The position numbers and the translations under genes are program-made. Below are positions 17,176 to 25,944 of a stretch of 64,000 nt of DNA, in pieces. The stretch spans positions 1-64,000 of the forward strand of contig DIDT01000056.1 in assembly GCA_002418285.1 (NCBI GenBank), in the 5' to 3' direction. This DNA comes from Phycisphaerales bacterium UBA5793 (GTDB lineage Bacteria > Planctomycetota > Phycisphaerae > Phycisphaerales > UBA5793). The notes under the pieces are model-generated. The model had not been told where the DNA came from and made no database searches. It was given only the letters and a program-made list of their open reading frames with translations. The number at the start of each line of letters is the position of its first letter. Position 1 is the first letter of the stretch.

Positions 17176-18498
17176 TTACCCGCCGAGTTCCTTGAGACGC
17201 TTCTCGGCCTGCTTGGCGAGGTCAGTATTGGGGACGAGTTCGATGACTCGCTGCAGTTTCTGCTTCGCAAGATCGGGGCGGCCGGCGTTGATGTAGTTGT
17301 CGACCATGGACATGAGTTGCGCCGCTTCGTCGTGGTTCTTTGCGGCGTCGATCGCGGCCTTGTGGGCGGGGTCGGCGGCGTAGGCCTCGGCTCTGGTGCG
17401 AGCCTTTTCGCCGGCCTCGGTGCCTTCGAAGCGGTCGGCGACTTTGAGCAGTTCGGTGTAGCCGGCGATCGGGTCGCGCTCGAAGATGTCAAGCGCGTAG
17501 TTCAGCGCGTCGGCGGCGTCGCGCTCGAGTTTGCGGGCGGCTTCAGCGGCGGCGGCGCGGATCTCGGCGAGAGGATCGTCGAGCGCGTCGATGCCTTTTT
17601 CGAACCAGTCGGCGGGCGGCAGGGCGTGGGCCATGCCGGGCACTTCGAGGTAGGTGACGTAGGAGAAGTGCTCCTTGACGAAGCCTTTCTCGTAGATGGT
17701 CTGCGTTTCGGTGCGGTTGAAGTCTTCGCTGCCGGTGAGCAGGACGTAGCGGTTGCGCGTGAGCGCTTTCTGGAAGATGTTGCCGCCGGGCGGCTGGTAG
17801 CGTTCGAGGTAGATCTTGCCGGGCTGATCGGGCACGGGAGTGCGCTTGTAGAAGTCGCAGCCGACGATGGGAAATGCGCCGCTGAATTCGTCGGCGTAGG
17901 CGACGCCCATGCGGCTGGCGATTCGGCCGCCGCCCGACATGCCGGAGATGTACACGCGCTCGGGGTCGATGTGGTACTGCTGTTTCATGTTGTGGGCTGC
18001 GTCGAGCGCGAGGCCGAAGCGGTACCAGCCGATGCGTTCGTTGCCGGCGCCGTTGGCGCCGATCCAGATGAGATCGTGCTTGTCGAGGATGGGCAGCCAC
18101 TGCGGCAGCGGCGAGCCGGCGTCGGTCGGGCTCGACCAGACGATGAGGCCGTAGGTCTTGGCGGGGTCGTAGTTTGAAGGGACATAGACCTCGAAGGACT
18201 CGTCGGCGAGTTCGTATTCGTCGGCGGGTTCGGCGGTGGCGTAGCGCATGCGCGCTTTCATCTTGCTGATGCTGCTCGCGGGGCTGCGCTCGGTGAAGAA
18301 GGTGTGAAACGAGCCGGTGCGCGGCGGCTGGTCGATCAATATGGCTGGATCATCACCGCGCGACGGCGGTTCATCGCGCGGCTGGCGCTGCGGATCCTGG
18401 GCTCGCGCGGCGGTGGTCATAATGATGGCCAGCACGACCATGGCGACCAATGCGATCAGAGAACGAACGAGACGATTCGACGATTGATGCGGCATCAT
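17176..18498 (-). CDS. Secreted alpha/beta hydrolase, PHB-depolymerase/esterase-like, with TPR-like C-terminus
   Basis: Start at the MM pair (18498/18495) gives a signal peptide (LIALVAMVVLAIIMTTAARA). The catalytic domain has YVPSNYDPAKTYGLIVWSSP, the nucleophile elbow GMSGGG (Ser ~188), a possible acid around EDFNRTET, and a His in VPGMAHALPPADWF, as in polyhydroxybutyrate-depolymerase-like and feruloyl-esterase-like hydrolases. The last ~120 residues are helical (AEAARKLERDAADALNYAL, ARPDLAKQKLQRVIE-like) and look like TPR-type repeats. The ~440-residue protein is probably periplasmic and acts on an ester substrate not identifiable from sequence. Confidence 0.8.
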   Translation of the reverse strand: MMPHQSSNRLVRSLIALVAMVVLAIIMTTAARAQDPQRQPRDEPPSRGDDPAILIDQPPRTGSFHTFFTERSPASSISKMKARMRYATAEPADEYELADESFEVYVPSNYDPAKTYGLIVWSSPTDAGSPLPQWLPILDKHDLIWIGANGAGNERIGWYRFGLALDAAHNMKQQYHIDPERVYISGMSGGGRIASRMGVAYADEFSGAFPIVGCDFYKRTPVPDQPGKIYLERYQPPGGNIFQKALTRNRYVLLTGSEDFNRTETQTIYEKGFVKEHFSYVTYLEVPGMAHALPPADWFEKGIDALDDPLAEIRAAAAEAARKLERDAADALNYALDIFERDPIAGYTELLKVADRFEGTEAGEKARTRAEAYAADPAHKAAIDAAKNHDEAAQLMSMVDNYINAGRPDLAKQKLQRVIELVPNTDLAKQAEKRLKELGG

Positions 18499-18656
18499 GC
18501 GATCCAGTACGAACGGTAGGGCGGCCGGGGTTCGCTCGGCGGGCGAGGCGGGCCATTCCACGGGGCGGGCCTCCGTGTGTACTAGACGGGAAACGGGCAG
18601 CGGCATTGCAGAATGGGCAGGTTTTTTCGGCTGCGGGCGGTAGGTCGGAACAAGGC

Positions 18657-18688
18657 TCTGTCGAAAGATCCTGAGCGAAGTCGAAGGG
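18657..18688. repeat. Dispersed CCTGAGCGAAGTCGAAGGG element
   Basis: TGTCGAAAGATCCTGAGCGA then AGTCGAAGGG; the same sequence type occurs in reverse at 8280-8313 and 11799-11824. It is the only recognisable item in the 309-base spacer 18499-18807. Confidence 0.55.
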
Positions 18689-18807
18689 CGCAGGCCCGGT
18701 GGTAGGGCGGTCGATGCGCGGCGCGTTCGTTCTGCAGCACATCAGCAACTGCAACCGCCGGAAGCACACGAGTTGCGAGCCTCGCCGCCTGCGGCAATCC
18801 TCGCTGC

Positions 18808-19263
18808 TCAACTACCACCGGTTCCGCCATTCCCACATTCCGGACACACCCGGTGATCCGCACCGCGCATGTCGTAGCCGCACTTGATGCACTGACCCGG
18901 CTGTCTGCGCCCAGCGCCCCGCCAGAGCCAAAAGGTCGGCGTTGCAACGAGCACAATCAGCAGCCAGATCGGGATATCGACGCCGGTGTCCGTGACGCCG
19001 GCCCGCGTTATTCCCCATCCATCGGACCACCATGAGAAAGGAAGCGAATGTCGCATGGGAGGAATCCAATGATGGTGCACAGGGACGATTGACCATGGCA
19101 CATCCCAGCCGATCAAGAGGTGGCCGCCGTACACGCCCAAAGTGCCCGTAGGCTCCAGTCGGAAGACCGTGATCCACCACGCACTCGCGATCCACACCAC
19201 CAGCATCAGCGCCGTGAGCACTGTGCAACTCCATTTGAACGTGCTTCGCAGGCGGCGTCGCAT
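18808..19263 (-). CDS. Two-helix membrane protein with C-terminal zinc ribbon
   Basis: A 151-residue protein. ATG 19263 lies two bases after the stop of the upstream gene, so the two are probably co-translated. Helix 1 is VLTALMLVVWIASAWWITVF, then a ~65-residue Trp/His/Pro-rich loop, helix 2 (IPIWLLIVLVATPTFWLW), and the ribbon CIKCGYDMRGADHRVCPECG. It differs from the GWPxR members by its shorter loop, and this architecture is common in planctomycetes. It is the last gene of the minus-strand array 18808-22269. Confidence 0.75.
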   Translation of the reverse strand: MRRRLRSTFKWSCTVLTALMLVVWIASAWWITVFRLEPTGTLGVYGGHLLIGWDVPWSIVPVHHHWIPPMRHSLPFSWWSDGWGITRAGVTDTGVDIPIWLLIVLVATPTFWLWRGAGRRQPGQCIKCGYDMRGADHRVCPECGNGGTGGS

Positions 19264-19265
19264 GG

Positions 19266-19940
19266 TCAATCCTCACACGTTGCTCGATCGGGCAGTGGCG
19301 CGCCGCATTCAGTGCAGACGGGGGAGGTGCCGATGGGGTAGCCGCATGCGGGGCACTGGACGCACTTGATTCGCCATCGAGTTCTCAAGGTATGCGGCAT
19401 TGCCACCATACCGAAGAGTAACGCTGCGTAGAAGATGGTGTTTGCCGTGAATCCACTCCAGATAATCTGAGTCGGTAGCCAACGACCATACCGAATCTGC
19501 CTGATCCCGTTAGCGCAGTCCGGAATGGACAATCCACCCCTCCAGTTCTTGGGAGGCTCAGCCGCCAGTATCCAGTACATCCCAAGGTCTGACTCGACAC
19601 GATTCCGGTGAATGGACAGCGATCGGAACGGCAGCCCGACCTGACATACCCACTGATGCGAGCGGTCCCACGATTGATTCGAATCACGAGGAGCGTCGCC
19701 GAAGGCGTGGTGCTCGGTCAAACCAAATCCTCGATCTACTGATTGGCGTCCCAAGGGCGGCCAGTCATCGGGAACGGGAGCACTCCATGCTGTTTCCGCG
19801 CGGCGTGTACGCTCATATGGCGGGCTCGGCGACCAGCACGCGCACCCCCACGCCACCAAGACATTGACCACCGCCCCGAGCAATAGGAAGATGGTTGCTC
19901 GTACGATGAGTCGGCGGTTGAGCCAGCGGGTTGGCATCAA
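19266..19940 (-). CDS. Zinc-ribbon membrane protein, array gene 4
   Basis: A 224-residue protein beginning MMPTRWLNRR. Helix 1 (ATIFLLLGAVVNVLVAWG) is followed by CACWSPSPPYE, a loop with FGLTEHHAF and VGLPFRSLS in the position of GWPxR (here GLPFR), helix 2 (GFTANTIFYAALLFGMVA) and the ribbon CPACGYPIGTSPVCTECG. It is closest to 6301-6978. It lies 6 bases downstream of 19947-20651 and 2 bases before 18808-19263, so it is part of one transcription unit. Function unknown. Confidence 0.75.
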   Translation of the reverse strand: MMPTRWLNRRLIVRATIFLLLGAVVNVLVAWGCACWSPSPPYERTRRAETAWSAPVPDDWPPLGRQSVDRGFGLTEHHAFGDAPRDSNQSWDRSHQWVCQVGLPFRSLSIHRNRVESDLGMYWILAAEPPKNWRGGLSIPDCANGIRQIRYGRWLPTQIIWSGFTANTIFYAALLFGMVAMPHTLRTRWRIKCVQCPACGYPIGTSPVCTECGAPLPDRATCED

Positions 19941-19946
19941 TCAATC

Positions 19947-20651
19947 CTACGTCGTGGCGCGTGGGGTGACCGCCGCGCCGCATTCGGGGCAGGCGGCGTG
20001 ATTCGTGCCGCGGAGGTCATAGCCGCAGGCGATGCACTTCCCAAGGCGCGATCGTCGGCGTGTCCGAAGCACATTCAGGGCTACGAGGCTGAGTAAGGCG
20101 AGGAGCCAGCAGACTGCGGCGTAGACCACGGTGTTGATGATGAATCCCACGGGGAGAAGGTGAATTGGCAGTATGCCGTTCCAGTTGTCTCCGATGGGAA
20201 GCCATCCTCGTGTGGAGAATCCAACGCGAGTCCCCCCGTTTGCGGCAGCACTGAGCATCCGAGGCACGTCAGCCTGGTTGTAGGCACAAAGTTCATCCAG
20301 CAGCAGCGATCTGCTCGGCCAGCCGTAGTGCGTCGTAATGAGCAGGTTACCGATGCAGTCGGTGCGCGTGCCATAATCGGGAGCTTGCTTGATCGCGATC
20401 GGCAGGCTCGAGTGTTCTGTCCGGTCGAAGAGAACGCCGGAGAAGCGATCGGTCCACTGCGGTTCTCCCCATCCCGCGGCCTCGATGTACGCGGGCCATG
20501 GATCCTCCGAGGCATAAGGGCGAGTAGAGTGTCCGCCTGCGTAGATCGGGACGATCGCGGCTGCCCATGCCACCAGCACATTCAATGCCGCGCCGAGCAG
20601 TAGGAATACGACAACCAGAATCAGGAACCGTCGCATGGGCCGTTTCGTCAT
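19947..20651 (-). CDS. Zinc-ribbon membrane protein, array gene 3
   Basis: A 234-residue protein. Helix 1 (FLILVVVFLLLGAALNVLVA) shares LLLGAxxNVLVAW with the neighbouring copy. The loop contains HYGWPSRSLLLDEL, helix 2 is FIINTVVYAAVCWLLALLSL, and the ribbon is CIACGYDLRGTNHAACPECG. It is separated by 58 bases from 20710-21501 and by 6 bases from 19266-19940. The order helix, GWPxR loop, helix, zinc ribbon is the same as in all array members although the loops have diverged strongly, meaning the duplications are not recent. Confidence 0.75.
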   Translation of the reverse strand: MTKRPMRRFLILVVVFLLLGAALNVLVAWAAAIVPIYAGGHSTRPYASEDPWPAYIEAAGWGEPQWTDRFSGVLFDRTEHSSLPIAIKQAPDYGTRTDCIGNLLITTHYGWPSRSLLLDELCAYNQADVPRMLSAAANGGTRVGFSTRGWLPIGDNWNGILPIHLLPVGFIINTVVYAAVCWLLALLSLVALNVLRTRRRSRLGKCIACGYDLRGTNHAACPECGAAVTPRATT

Positions 20652-20709
20652 GTTGGAGTCTATCTCTGCAGGGGCATCTCGATTTCATCGCCGAGCGTAA
20701 CCGTTGCAT

Positions 20710-21501
20710 TCATCGCGCTTCTCCGCACTCCGGGCAGACGGCGTGATTCGCGCCGCGCAGGTCGTAGCCGCACGCGATGCAGCGGCCGCGCCGTCGGCGA
20801 CATGTCGTTCGGGCGTCAAAGGCAAAGAAGAGTATCAGGAACAGTGTCGCGCCGTACACTGCAGTGTTCGCAAGTGCTCCGGTCCAGATGATGCGGAGAG
20901 GGATGACTCGCGGTAACACCACATCTCCACCAACACCCGCAACCAGTAAGCCCTCACGAACAAGGCAATTACTTGGCGGCGGGAATTCGGCAAAGTAGGA
21001 GGCACTGCGCATCGGCCAACCAAACCCACCTTCAATGCAATCGACCCCGCCCGCAACGGGATAGTAGTCGTATTCACTATCCTCGCAGAGAGTCGCAAGA
21101 TGGGACCAAGGAGGAGCCGGACTTGGCAATCGCTGAGCCGGCGGCTCAGAATCGAATCGCAGTGTCTCGCCCGTAGTCAGACGAAACCAATAACCGTTAG
21201 TCCACGACGGCTTCGCACCGGTAGCGAGCCGACTGTGCAATTCATACAAGGTGGAATACGAGAAGCGAACGTGCAACATCTCCCTACCAAACGAGTGGTA
21301 GCGATTGAGGGCCAGATGGTTGTCGGAGCCTCTGACAGGCGGGAGCGTTTTCAGTAACCACGCCCCCGAAAATTCCCCAGGCGACGCACGTAGAGAGAAC
21401 GCGACTGCCACGACGTACTGCAGTACCGCGCCAAGAGCCGCACAGATCACGACGCGACTCGTCCACCTACGTCGCTTCCCTGCTTGTCGGGATTGCATCA
21501 T
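20710..21501 (-). CDS. Zinc-ribbon membrane protein, array gene 2
   Basis: A 263-residue protein. Helix 1 is VVICAALGAVLQYVVAVAFS, the loop has GGFGWPMRSASYFAEFP, a short beta-rich segment (GVGGDVVLPRVIPLRIIWTG) precedes helix 2 (GALANTAVYGATLFLILFF), and the ribbon is CIACGYDLRGANHAVCPECG. The signature GAxxQYxVAxxxS plus PRVIPLRIxWxGALxNT defines a subfamily with 21511-22269 and 27692-28486. The gene follows 21511-22269 after 9 bases. Confidence 0.75.
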   Translation of the reverse strand: MMQSRQAGKRRRWTSRVVICAALGAVLQYVVAVAFSLRASPGEFSGAWLLKTLPPVRGSDNHLALNRYHSFGREMLHVRFSYSTLYELHSRLATGAKPSWTNGYWFRLTTGETLRFDSEPPAQRLPSPAPPWSHLATLCEDSEYDYYPVAGGVDCIEGGFGWPMRSASYFAEFPPPSNCLVREGLLVAGVGGDVVLPRVIPLRIIWTGALANTAVYGATLFLILFFAFDARTTCRRRRGRCIACGYDLRGANHAVCPECGEAR

Positions 21502-21510
21502 CAGTTGATC

Positions 21511-22269
21511 CTACGCCTTTGCGCGTGGCGTGATCGCCGCCCCGCATTCGGGGCAGGCGCCGGTGGTGGTGGCTCGGAGGTCGTAGTTGCAGGTGGGGCA
21601 GCGGCCGCGCCGGCGGCGGAGGTGGCGGCGTGCTGCCGGGAGCAGTGCGAGGGGGATGAGCATGACCTGCGCGTACAGGATTGTGTTTATCAAAGCACCG
21701 TTCCAATGCACCTTGAGCGGGATGATGGACGGGGTACGGTCTGAGTCAAATTGCGGGCTTTCAAGGGCGACGCCGTCATGCACGGCGAACGGATTGCGTT
21801 CATCTGACATGGTGAGAAAGCACGAGGCGCTGCGCGCCGGCCAACCGCTCCCGATTTCGACGGCGAGCGCATAACTCGACACCGCGGGGTAGTGATCAAC
21901 GGCCTCACCTGCGGTGATCTGACGGAATCGCGACCAGGAAGGAATCCCTGCAGGAGCCTCGCTCCGTTCGAACTTTAACGATTCGGGATCGAGCCACCCC
22001 CCGTCCTGCCAAGCGATGAATGGGCTGTACGGGAAGAGATTGCCAACCAAGATGTGTCGACCAAATGACCTGCTGGCTTCAACGGTGAGGTAGTAGGTCG
22101 CCTCGTCGCCGCAGTGGAATTCTTCACCCAGTCTGGATGTTCCCCATGAACGCCAAAGAACGCAGAGCCCGACCGCGACGGCGTATTGAAGGATGGCGCC
22201 GAGGATGAGGCAGATGACGAGTTGTTTGACGAGGCGGCGCAGCGCGGAGGATTGGCGCGGGCGGGGCAT
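21511..22269 (-). CDS. Zinc-ribbon membrane protein, array gene 1
   Basis: A 252-residue protein. Helix 1 is QLVICLILGAILQYAVAVGL, the loop has IGSGWPARSASCFL and TPSIIPLKVHWNGALINTIL, helix 2 contains YAQVMLIPLALLP, and the ribbon is CPTCNYDLRATTTGACPECG. It belongs to the QYxVA subfamily and is the first intact gene of the array. A remnant of a further copy lies directly upstream (22278-22370). Confidence 0.75.
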   Translation of the reverse strand: MPRPRQSSALRRLVKQLVICLILGAILQYAVAVGLCVLWRSWGTSRLGEEFHCGDEATYYLTVEASRSFGRHILVGNLFPYSPFIAWQDGGWLDPESLKFERSEAPAGIPSWSRFRQITAGEAVDHYPAVSSYALAVEIGSGWPARSASCFLTMSDERNPFAVHDGVALESPQFDSDRTPSIIPLKVHWNGALINTILYAQVMLIPLALLPAARRHLRRRRGRCPTCNYDLRATTTGACPECGAAITPRAKA

Positions 22270-22277
22270 TGGTTATC

Positions 22278-22370
22278 CTACGTCGTGGTGCGCGGCGGGA
22301 TCGCCGCGCCGCATTCGGGGCAGGCGCCGGTGGTGTTGGCGTGGAGGTTGTAGTTGCGTTGCCATGCAAC
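22278..22370 (-). pseudogene. Remnant 3' end of a zinc-ribbon membrane protein gene
   Basis: On the minus strand the sequence encodes NYNLHANTTGACPECGAAIP followed by PRTTT and a TAG at 22278-22280. This is the second half of the family's zinc ribbon plus tail. The first CxxC has been lost (CATGGCAACGCAACTAC replaces it) and nothing upstream resembles the rest of the gene. It is a deleted upstream copy of the array. Confidence 0.7.
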
Positions 22371-22432
22371 GCCCGGCGCGGCGGCGGATGATCGCGGGCG
22401 AGGCATCAGGCTATCGTATCGCGAGGTGCAGC

Positions 22433-22735
22433 ATGCGGTACGTCGTGGCGCAGTTCCTGGTGCTCCTGTTCCTGCTCGTGTTTCTCATACTGATACGCGA
22501 AGTCATTCCTTCTGGCACTCTCTTGCGAACGATCGGTGCCGCGTTGCTCTTTTGCAAAGTCTGGTCGATCGTCGGACCTCTCATCGCTGCTTACCTGGCC
22601 GTTCGGGCACGCGGCCGTGACAAAGTATTGACCGTTGCCGTTTGCGTCGTGACGGGGTATTGCATGAATGTTGCGGCGTGGCTGGTTGTTGTCTTGGCCG
22701 GGATTCTGAGTATGGCCGGGATGGGTGTGCCGTAG
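22433..22735 (+). CDS. Small hydrophobic membrane protein (100 aa)
   Basis: ATG 22433 with a weak GAGG upstream. About three membrane helices: VVAQFLVLLFLLVFLILI, then ALLFCKVWSIVGPLIAAYLA with ALLFCK, and VCVVTGYCMNVAAWLVVVLA. The 100-residue protein has no recognised family and no zinc ribbon. It points away from the array and is not co-transcribed with it. The sequence 22736-22874 holds no gene. Confidence 0.5.
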   Translation: MRYVVAQFLVLLFLLVFLILIREVIPSGTLLRTIGAALLFCKVWSIVGPLIAAYLAVRARGRDKVLTVAVCVVTGYCMNVAAWLVVVLAGILSMAGMGVP

Positions 22736-22874
22736 GTGTTGCTTGCTTGATGGATCAAGGGGAGCAGATGGGTGGGCCACAACGAACCCATCGCGTGGGT
22801 GCGGCGCGCAAGGGCTCCGCACATGGGCTGGTCGAACACGTACCGTTTTCATTCAATCGCGTCGATGTGTCGCC

Positions 22875-24524
22875 CTACTGCTGTATGCGTCTCGTCTGGT
22901 AGTTCGTCTTGACGGACTGGTTGCCGTTGTTGCCGTTCTTGATGACGGCCTGGATGGTGATGTTGCGCAGGGGCGCGACGTTGGGGACGTTGAAGTCGAA
23001 GTGGGCGGTGCCGTGCATGCCGGTCATTCCGGTGGCGAGGATCTGCATCGAGGATTTGGGGATGTCGAGGGTGAGGCCGCCGAAGTTGGGCAGGCCGACG
23101 CTTGGCGCCGGATCGTCGAAGGAATAGAGCAGGTAGAGCGGTTTGTAGAACGGGGCGTTGGTGATGTCGACGCGAGCCGGTTGGCCGCGCACGAGTGACT
23201 CGCTCACGGCGAGTGTGGCACCGGCAAAGGGCGCCGAGTTGATGAGGGACATGACGGTGCTGGGATTGCTGAATGAGGCGAGGAAGTCGTTCTGCCCATC
23301 ACCGGAGACGTCGGTCATGGCGAAGGCGAGTGGGAGGCGGTGTACGCCGAGGCTGGCGACCTGTTGGCTGAAGGTGAGTCCGTCGCCGGAGTTGAGCAGT
23401 GCGAAGAGGCGGGCGGGTCGGGAGAACCCAAAGGCAGCGCCGACAATGAGGTCGATGTCACCATCGCCCTCGATATCGCGTGCGGCAAGGCCATGGCCGT
23501 ACGCGTCGAACTGCGACCAGATGGTGCGCGCGGGTTCGAAGGCGGCGCTGCCGAGATTCATGAAGGTCTGAATGTTCGTCTCACTGGCGGACATGACGTC
23601 GACCGTATCCCCGAAGCTGGCCACGCGCGTGACGACGTCGCGATCGCCGTCACCGTCGAGATCGACGAGCGCGACGTCGGAGACGGCGACGAAGACGTTC
23701 ATCGAGTTGAGCGCGAGGTAGTTGACGGTGAGCGGCTGGCCGGCGCCTTCGTTGATGAACACTGCCAGAGTCTGGCCCTCGGCGGTGTATTCGTAGCAGT
23801 AGGGGATTTGGCAGGGGTGGTAATCGAAGACACCCATGACTGCGTCGAGATCGCCGTCGCCGTCGAGATCGCCGACGTCGAAGCCGCGGACGGTGTTGAG
23901 TCCTTCGATGATCTGCAGGTTGTTTTGCGTGAAGCCGCCGTGTCCGTCGTTCGAGAAGGTGGTGAGGCCCCACCAGTTTTCGTAGTAGTCCTGCGTTGAG
24001 ACGGGGATGATGAGATCAAGGTCGCCGTCGTTATCGAGATCGCCGGTCTTGACGAAGCGCGGCTGATGTCCCTGATAGGGCGGGGGCGCCTCGACGGGTA
24101 TCTGGGTGCGCGCGAAGGTGCCGTCCTGCAGATTGAGGAAGACAGTGATGTGTTGGTCCTGGTTGCAGATGACGTAGTCCATCCAGCCGTCGCGGTTGAA
24201 GTCGCCGGTGGTGACGGCGCGCGGCGACGTGCCGGAATAGAGGGAGATCGCGGGGTCGAAGTGACCGTTGCCCTGGTTGAGCAGAAGTGAGACGTCATTG
24301 GAACTGTCGCGGCAGGGGGCGAGGATGTCGGGCGCCGCGTCGGCGTTGACATCGGAGACGGCCAGCGCCATGGGATAGCGTTCGACGTCGTAGAAATTCA
24401 GCTCGGTTTGAGCGCCGGCGATGCCGACGATGGAAAGAAGTGGTGTGCCAAACCCGACGACGTGCCATGCGGCATCAAGCGGCCGACGCGCACTGACAGC
24501 GGCGAAATCCAAGCGAGATTTCAT
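22875..24524 (-). CDS. Secreted FG-GAP/VCBS repeat protein
   Basis: ATG 24524 is preceded by AGGAGG. The N-terminal ~35 residues end in AGAQTELNF, a signal-peptide-like region (TPLLSIVGIAGAQ). Repeats of the FG-GAP/VCBS type run through the protein: VSDVNADAAPDILAP, TGDFNRDGWMDYVICN, TGDLDNDGDLDLIIPV, VGDLDGDGDLDAVMG, LVDLDGDGDRDVVT, RDIEGDGDIDLIVG, TDVSGDGQNDFLAS. These are calcium-binding blades of a beta-propeller. The last ~100 residues form a different beta domain. There is no anchor, so it is probably secreted or periplasmic. Role unknown; such proteins often bind ligands or the cell surface. Confidence 0.85.
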   Translation of the reverse strand: MKSRLDFAAVSARRPLDAAWHVVGFGTPLLSIVGIAGAQTELNFYDVERYPMALAVSDVNADAAPDILAPCRDSSNDVSLLLNQGNGHFDPAISLYSGTSPRAVTTGDFNRDGWMDYVICNQDQHITVFLNLQDGTFARTQIPVEAPPPYQGHQPRFVKTGDLDNDGDLDLIIPVSTQDYYENWWGLTTFSNDGHGGFTQNNLQIIEGLNTVRGFDVGDLDGDGDLDAVMGVFDYHPCQIPYCYEYTAEGQTLAVFINEGAGQPLTVNYLALNSMNVFVAVSDVALVDLDGDGDRDVVTRVASFGDTVDVMSASETNIQTFMNLGSAAFEPARTIWSQFDAYGHGLAARDIEGDGDIDLIVGAAFGFSRPARLFALLNSGDGLTFSQQVASLGVHRLPLAFAMTDVSGDGQNDFLASFSNPSTVMSLINSAPFAGATLAVSESLVRGQPARVDITNAPFYKPLYLLYSFDDPAPSVGLPNFGGLTLDIPKSSMQILATGMTGMHGTAHFDFNVPNVAPLRNITIQAVIKNGNNGNQSVKTNYQTRRIQQ

Positions 24525-24673
24525 CGTGACCCTCCTTCTGAGGTATGCCCACCAAAGGAGTTTACCGACGCCGGCAGAAACCTGCAAGGGGATTCTGAGT
24601 CAATGGCCACAACTCGCGCGGAAAGCGGGGCTGTTTTCCGTGACTGCTATTGGGGATGATGTCTGCTGCCGGC

Positions 24674-25111
24674 TTAGCGCTTGCGCAGAGCGGCGCCGAG
24701 CGAGACGCCGAAAGCGCCGATAAACGGAGCCAGAATGGCGGCAATCATGGGTTGCTGCGCCTTGGTCATCGCGTCGGTCATGGTGATGTCCGCGGGGCGC
24801 GGCGCGGTGTTTGGCTCGGCGAGCATGACGGGAACGGCCATCAACAAACCCAGCACCAGCACGAGGCCCGAGAGGACCATCGATGCGCGGGAGCGCCGCG
24901 TGGCGATCAGGGCGCAGACAAAGCCGCCGACCATCGCGGCGACGAGGTTGACGACGAAACTCAGCAGCAGCCAGGTGGTTGAGACTTCCCAAGAGGCGGG
25001 CTGGAAGGAGCCTTCAGCCTTGAGGGTGAACCAGGCCGCGGTGAAGCAGACGAAGACAGCGACACTCATGGCGATGTAACCGACGATCACGCCGAGAACG
25101 GTCTTCAGCAT
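24674..25111 (-). CDS. Four-helix membrane protein of unknown function
   Basis: A 145-residue protein with helices at ~4-25 (VLGVIVGYIAMSVAVFVCFT), 46-66 (WLLLSFVVNLVAAMVGGFVC), 75-95 (MVLSGLVLVLGLLMAVPVML) and 120-140 (MIAAILAPFIGAFGVSLGA). There is no zinc ribbon. The pattern of three helices, a periplasmic Pro/Thr-rich loop and a fourth helix is common in unnamed small proteins. Upstream of the ATG (25111) is GGAGACCCCGCC, an SD-like stretch. Confidence 0.6.
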   Translation of the reverse strand: MLKTVLGVIVGYIAMSVAVFVCFTAAWFTLKAEGSFQPASWEVSTTWLLLSFVVNLVAAMVGGFVCALIATRRSRASMVLSGLVLVLGLLMAVPVMLAEPNTAPRPADITMTDAMTKAQQPMIAAILAPFIGAFGVSLGAALRKR

Positions 25112-25285
25112 GGCGGGGTCTCCAAGCGGGTGAATGGGGTCCCGGGTCCTCGGGCAGCATCGGCATTATCGGTTCTGACGCCGCAATGGAGGGCATTGCG
25201 GGCTGTTCGCCGGGCACGTGTGAAGACAGGGCGGTGTGCAGCCGATGAGGATTGATCGGTCGTTTTGGCTGCCGGAGGACTGACG

Positions 25286-25750
25286 ATGGGCAAGATTTCC
25301 GTTTCGAGATTCATTGCAGCGCCGCCCAAGCGTGTCTTTGAGATCGCCACTGGTTTCGAGCACGCGGTCGAGCGCATCACGTCCATCAAGAGCATGGAAG
25401 TGCTTACCGGCGGGGAGATCCGCAAGGGGACGCAGTTTCGTTTCACGCGTTCGGCGTCGGGTCAGGAGTTTTCTGCGGAGATGACAATTGCGGCGGTCGA
25501 GTCGCCCAAGTGGTACCAGGTTGGCTGCACGTGTGAGGGCCATCGATACGATGCGCGACTTCGGTTTGAGCCGGATGGCAGCGGGACGAACTTCGTGCTC
25601 GAACTCGCGTGGACACCGCTGACGCTGACGGCAAGACTCATGGCCGCGTTCACGGATGGGAAGATCAAGAAGGGCGTGAAGGCGTGCGACCAGGATCTGG
25701 ATGAGTTGAAGTACGCCGCGGAGCAGCCTGCTGCGGCGAAGGCGGCGTAG
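25286..25750 (+). CDS. SRPBCC-family protein (polyketide cyclase/START-like)
   Basis: ATG 25286 with GGAGG ten bases upstream (GCCGGAGGACTGACG). The 154-residue protein begins with the typical SRPBCC start (ISVSRFIAAPPKRVFEIATG), followed by TGGEIRKGTQFRFTR, VESPKWYQVGC and FEPDGSGTNFVLELAW, and ends in the long C-terminal helix (GVKACDQDLDELKYAAEQ). This fold binds hydrophobic ligands in a helix-grip cavity; the ligand is unknown. No operon partner. Confidence 0.75.
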   Translation: MGKISVSRFIAAPPKRVFEIATGFEHAVERITSIKSMEVLTGGEIRKGTQFRFTRSASGQEFSAEMTIAAVESPKWYQVGCTCEGHRYDARLRFEPDGSGTNFVLELAWTPLTLTARLMAAFTDGKIKKGVKACDQDLDELKYAAEQPAAAKAA

Positions 25751-25944
25751 GGCGGGATGGCCGGCGGTTGGGCCAGGCAGGCGAGCCGCGCGGCGCGGTC
25801 CATTCCTTAATAATGATGTGGAAGACAGGCCGTGGTGGGGCGTCTTTGGTTGTAGAATGAGGCGGCCGGTTGCGGCGTGCGCGATGATCGCGGGCGGCTG
25901 CGGCGGTTTGTCTGTCTCCAATCCCCCTACCGGAGGTCTGAATC

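Noticed and set aside
22124..22369. 81-codon minus-strand frame at the array head
   Set aside because: Wrong frame; the correct frame at this place is the zinc-ribbon remnant ending at 22278.
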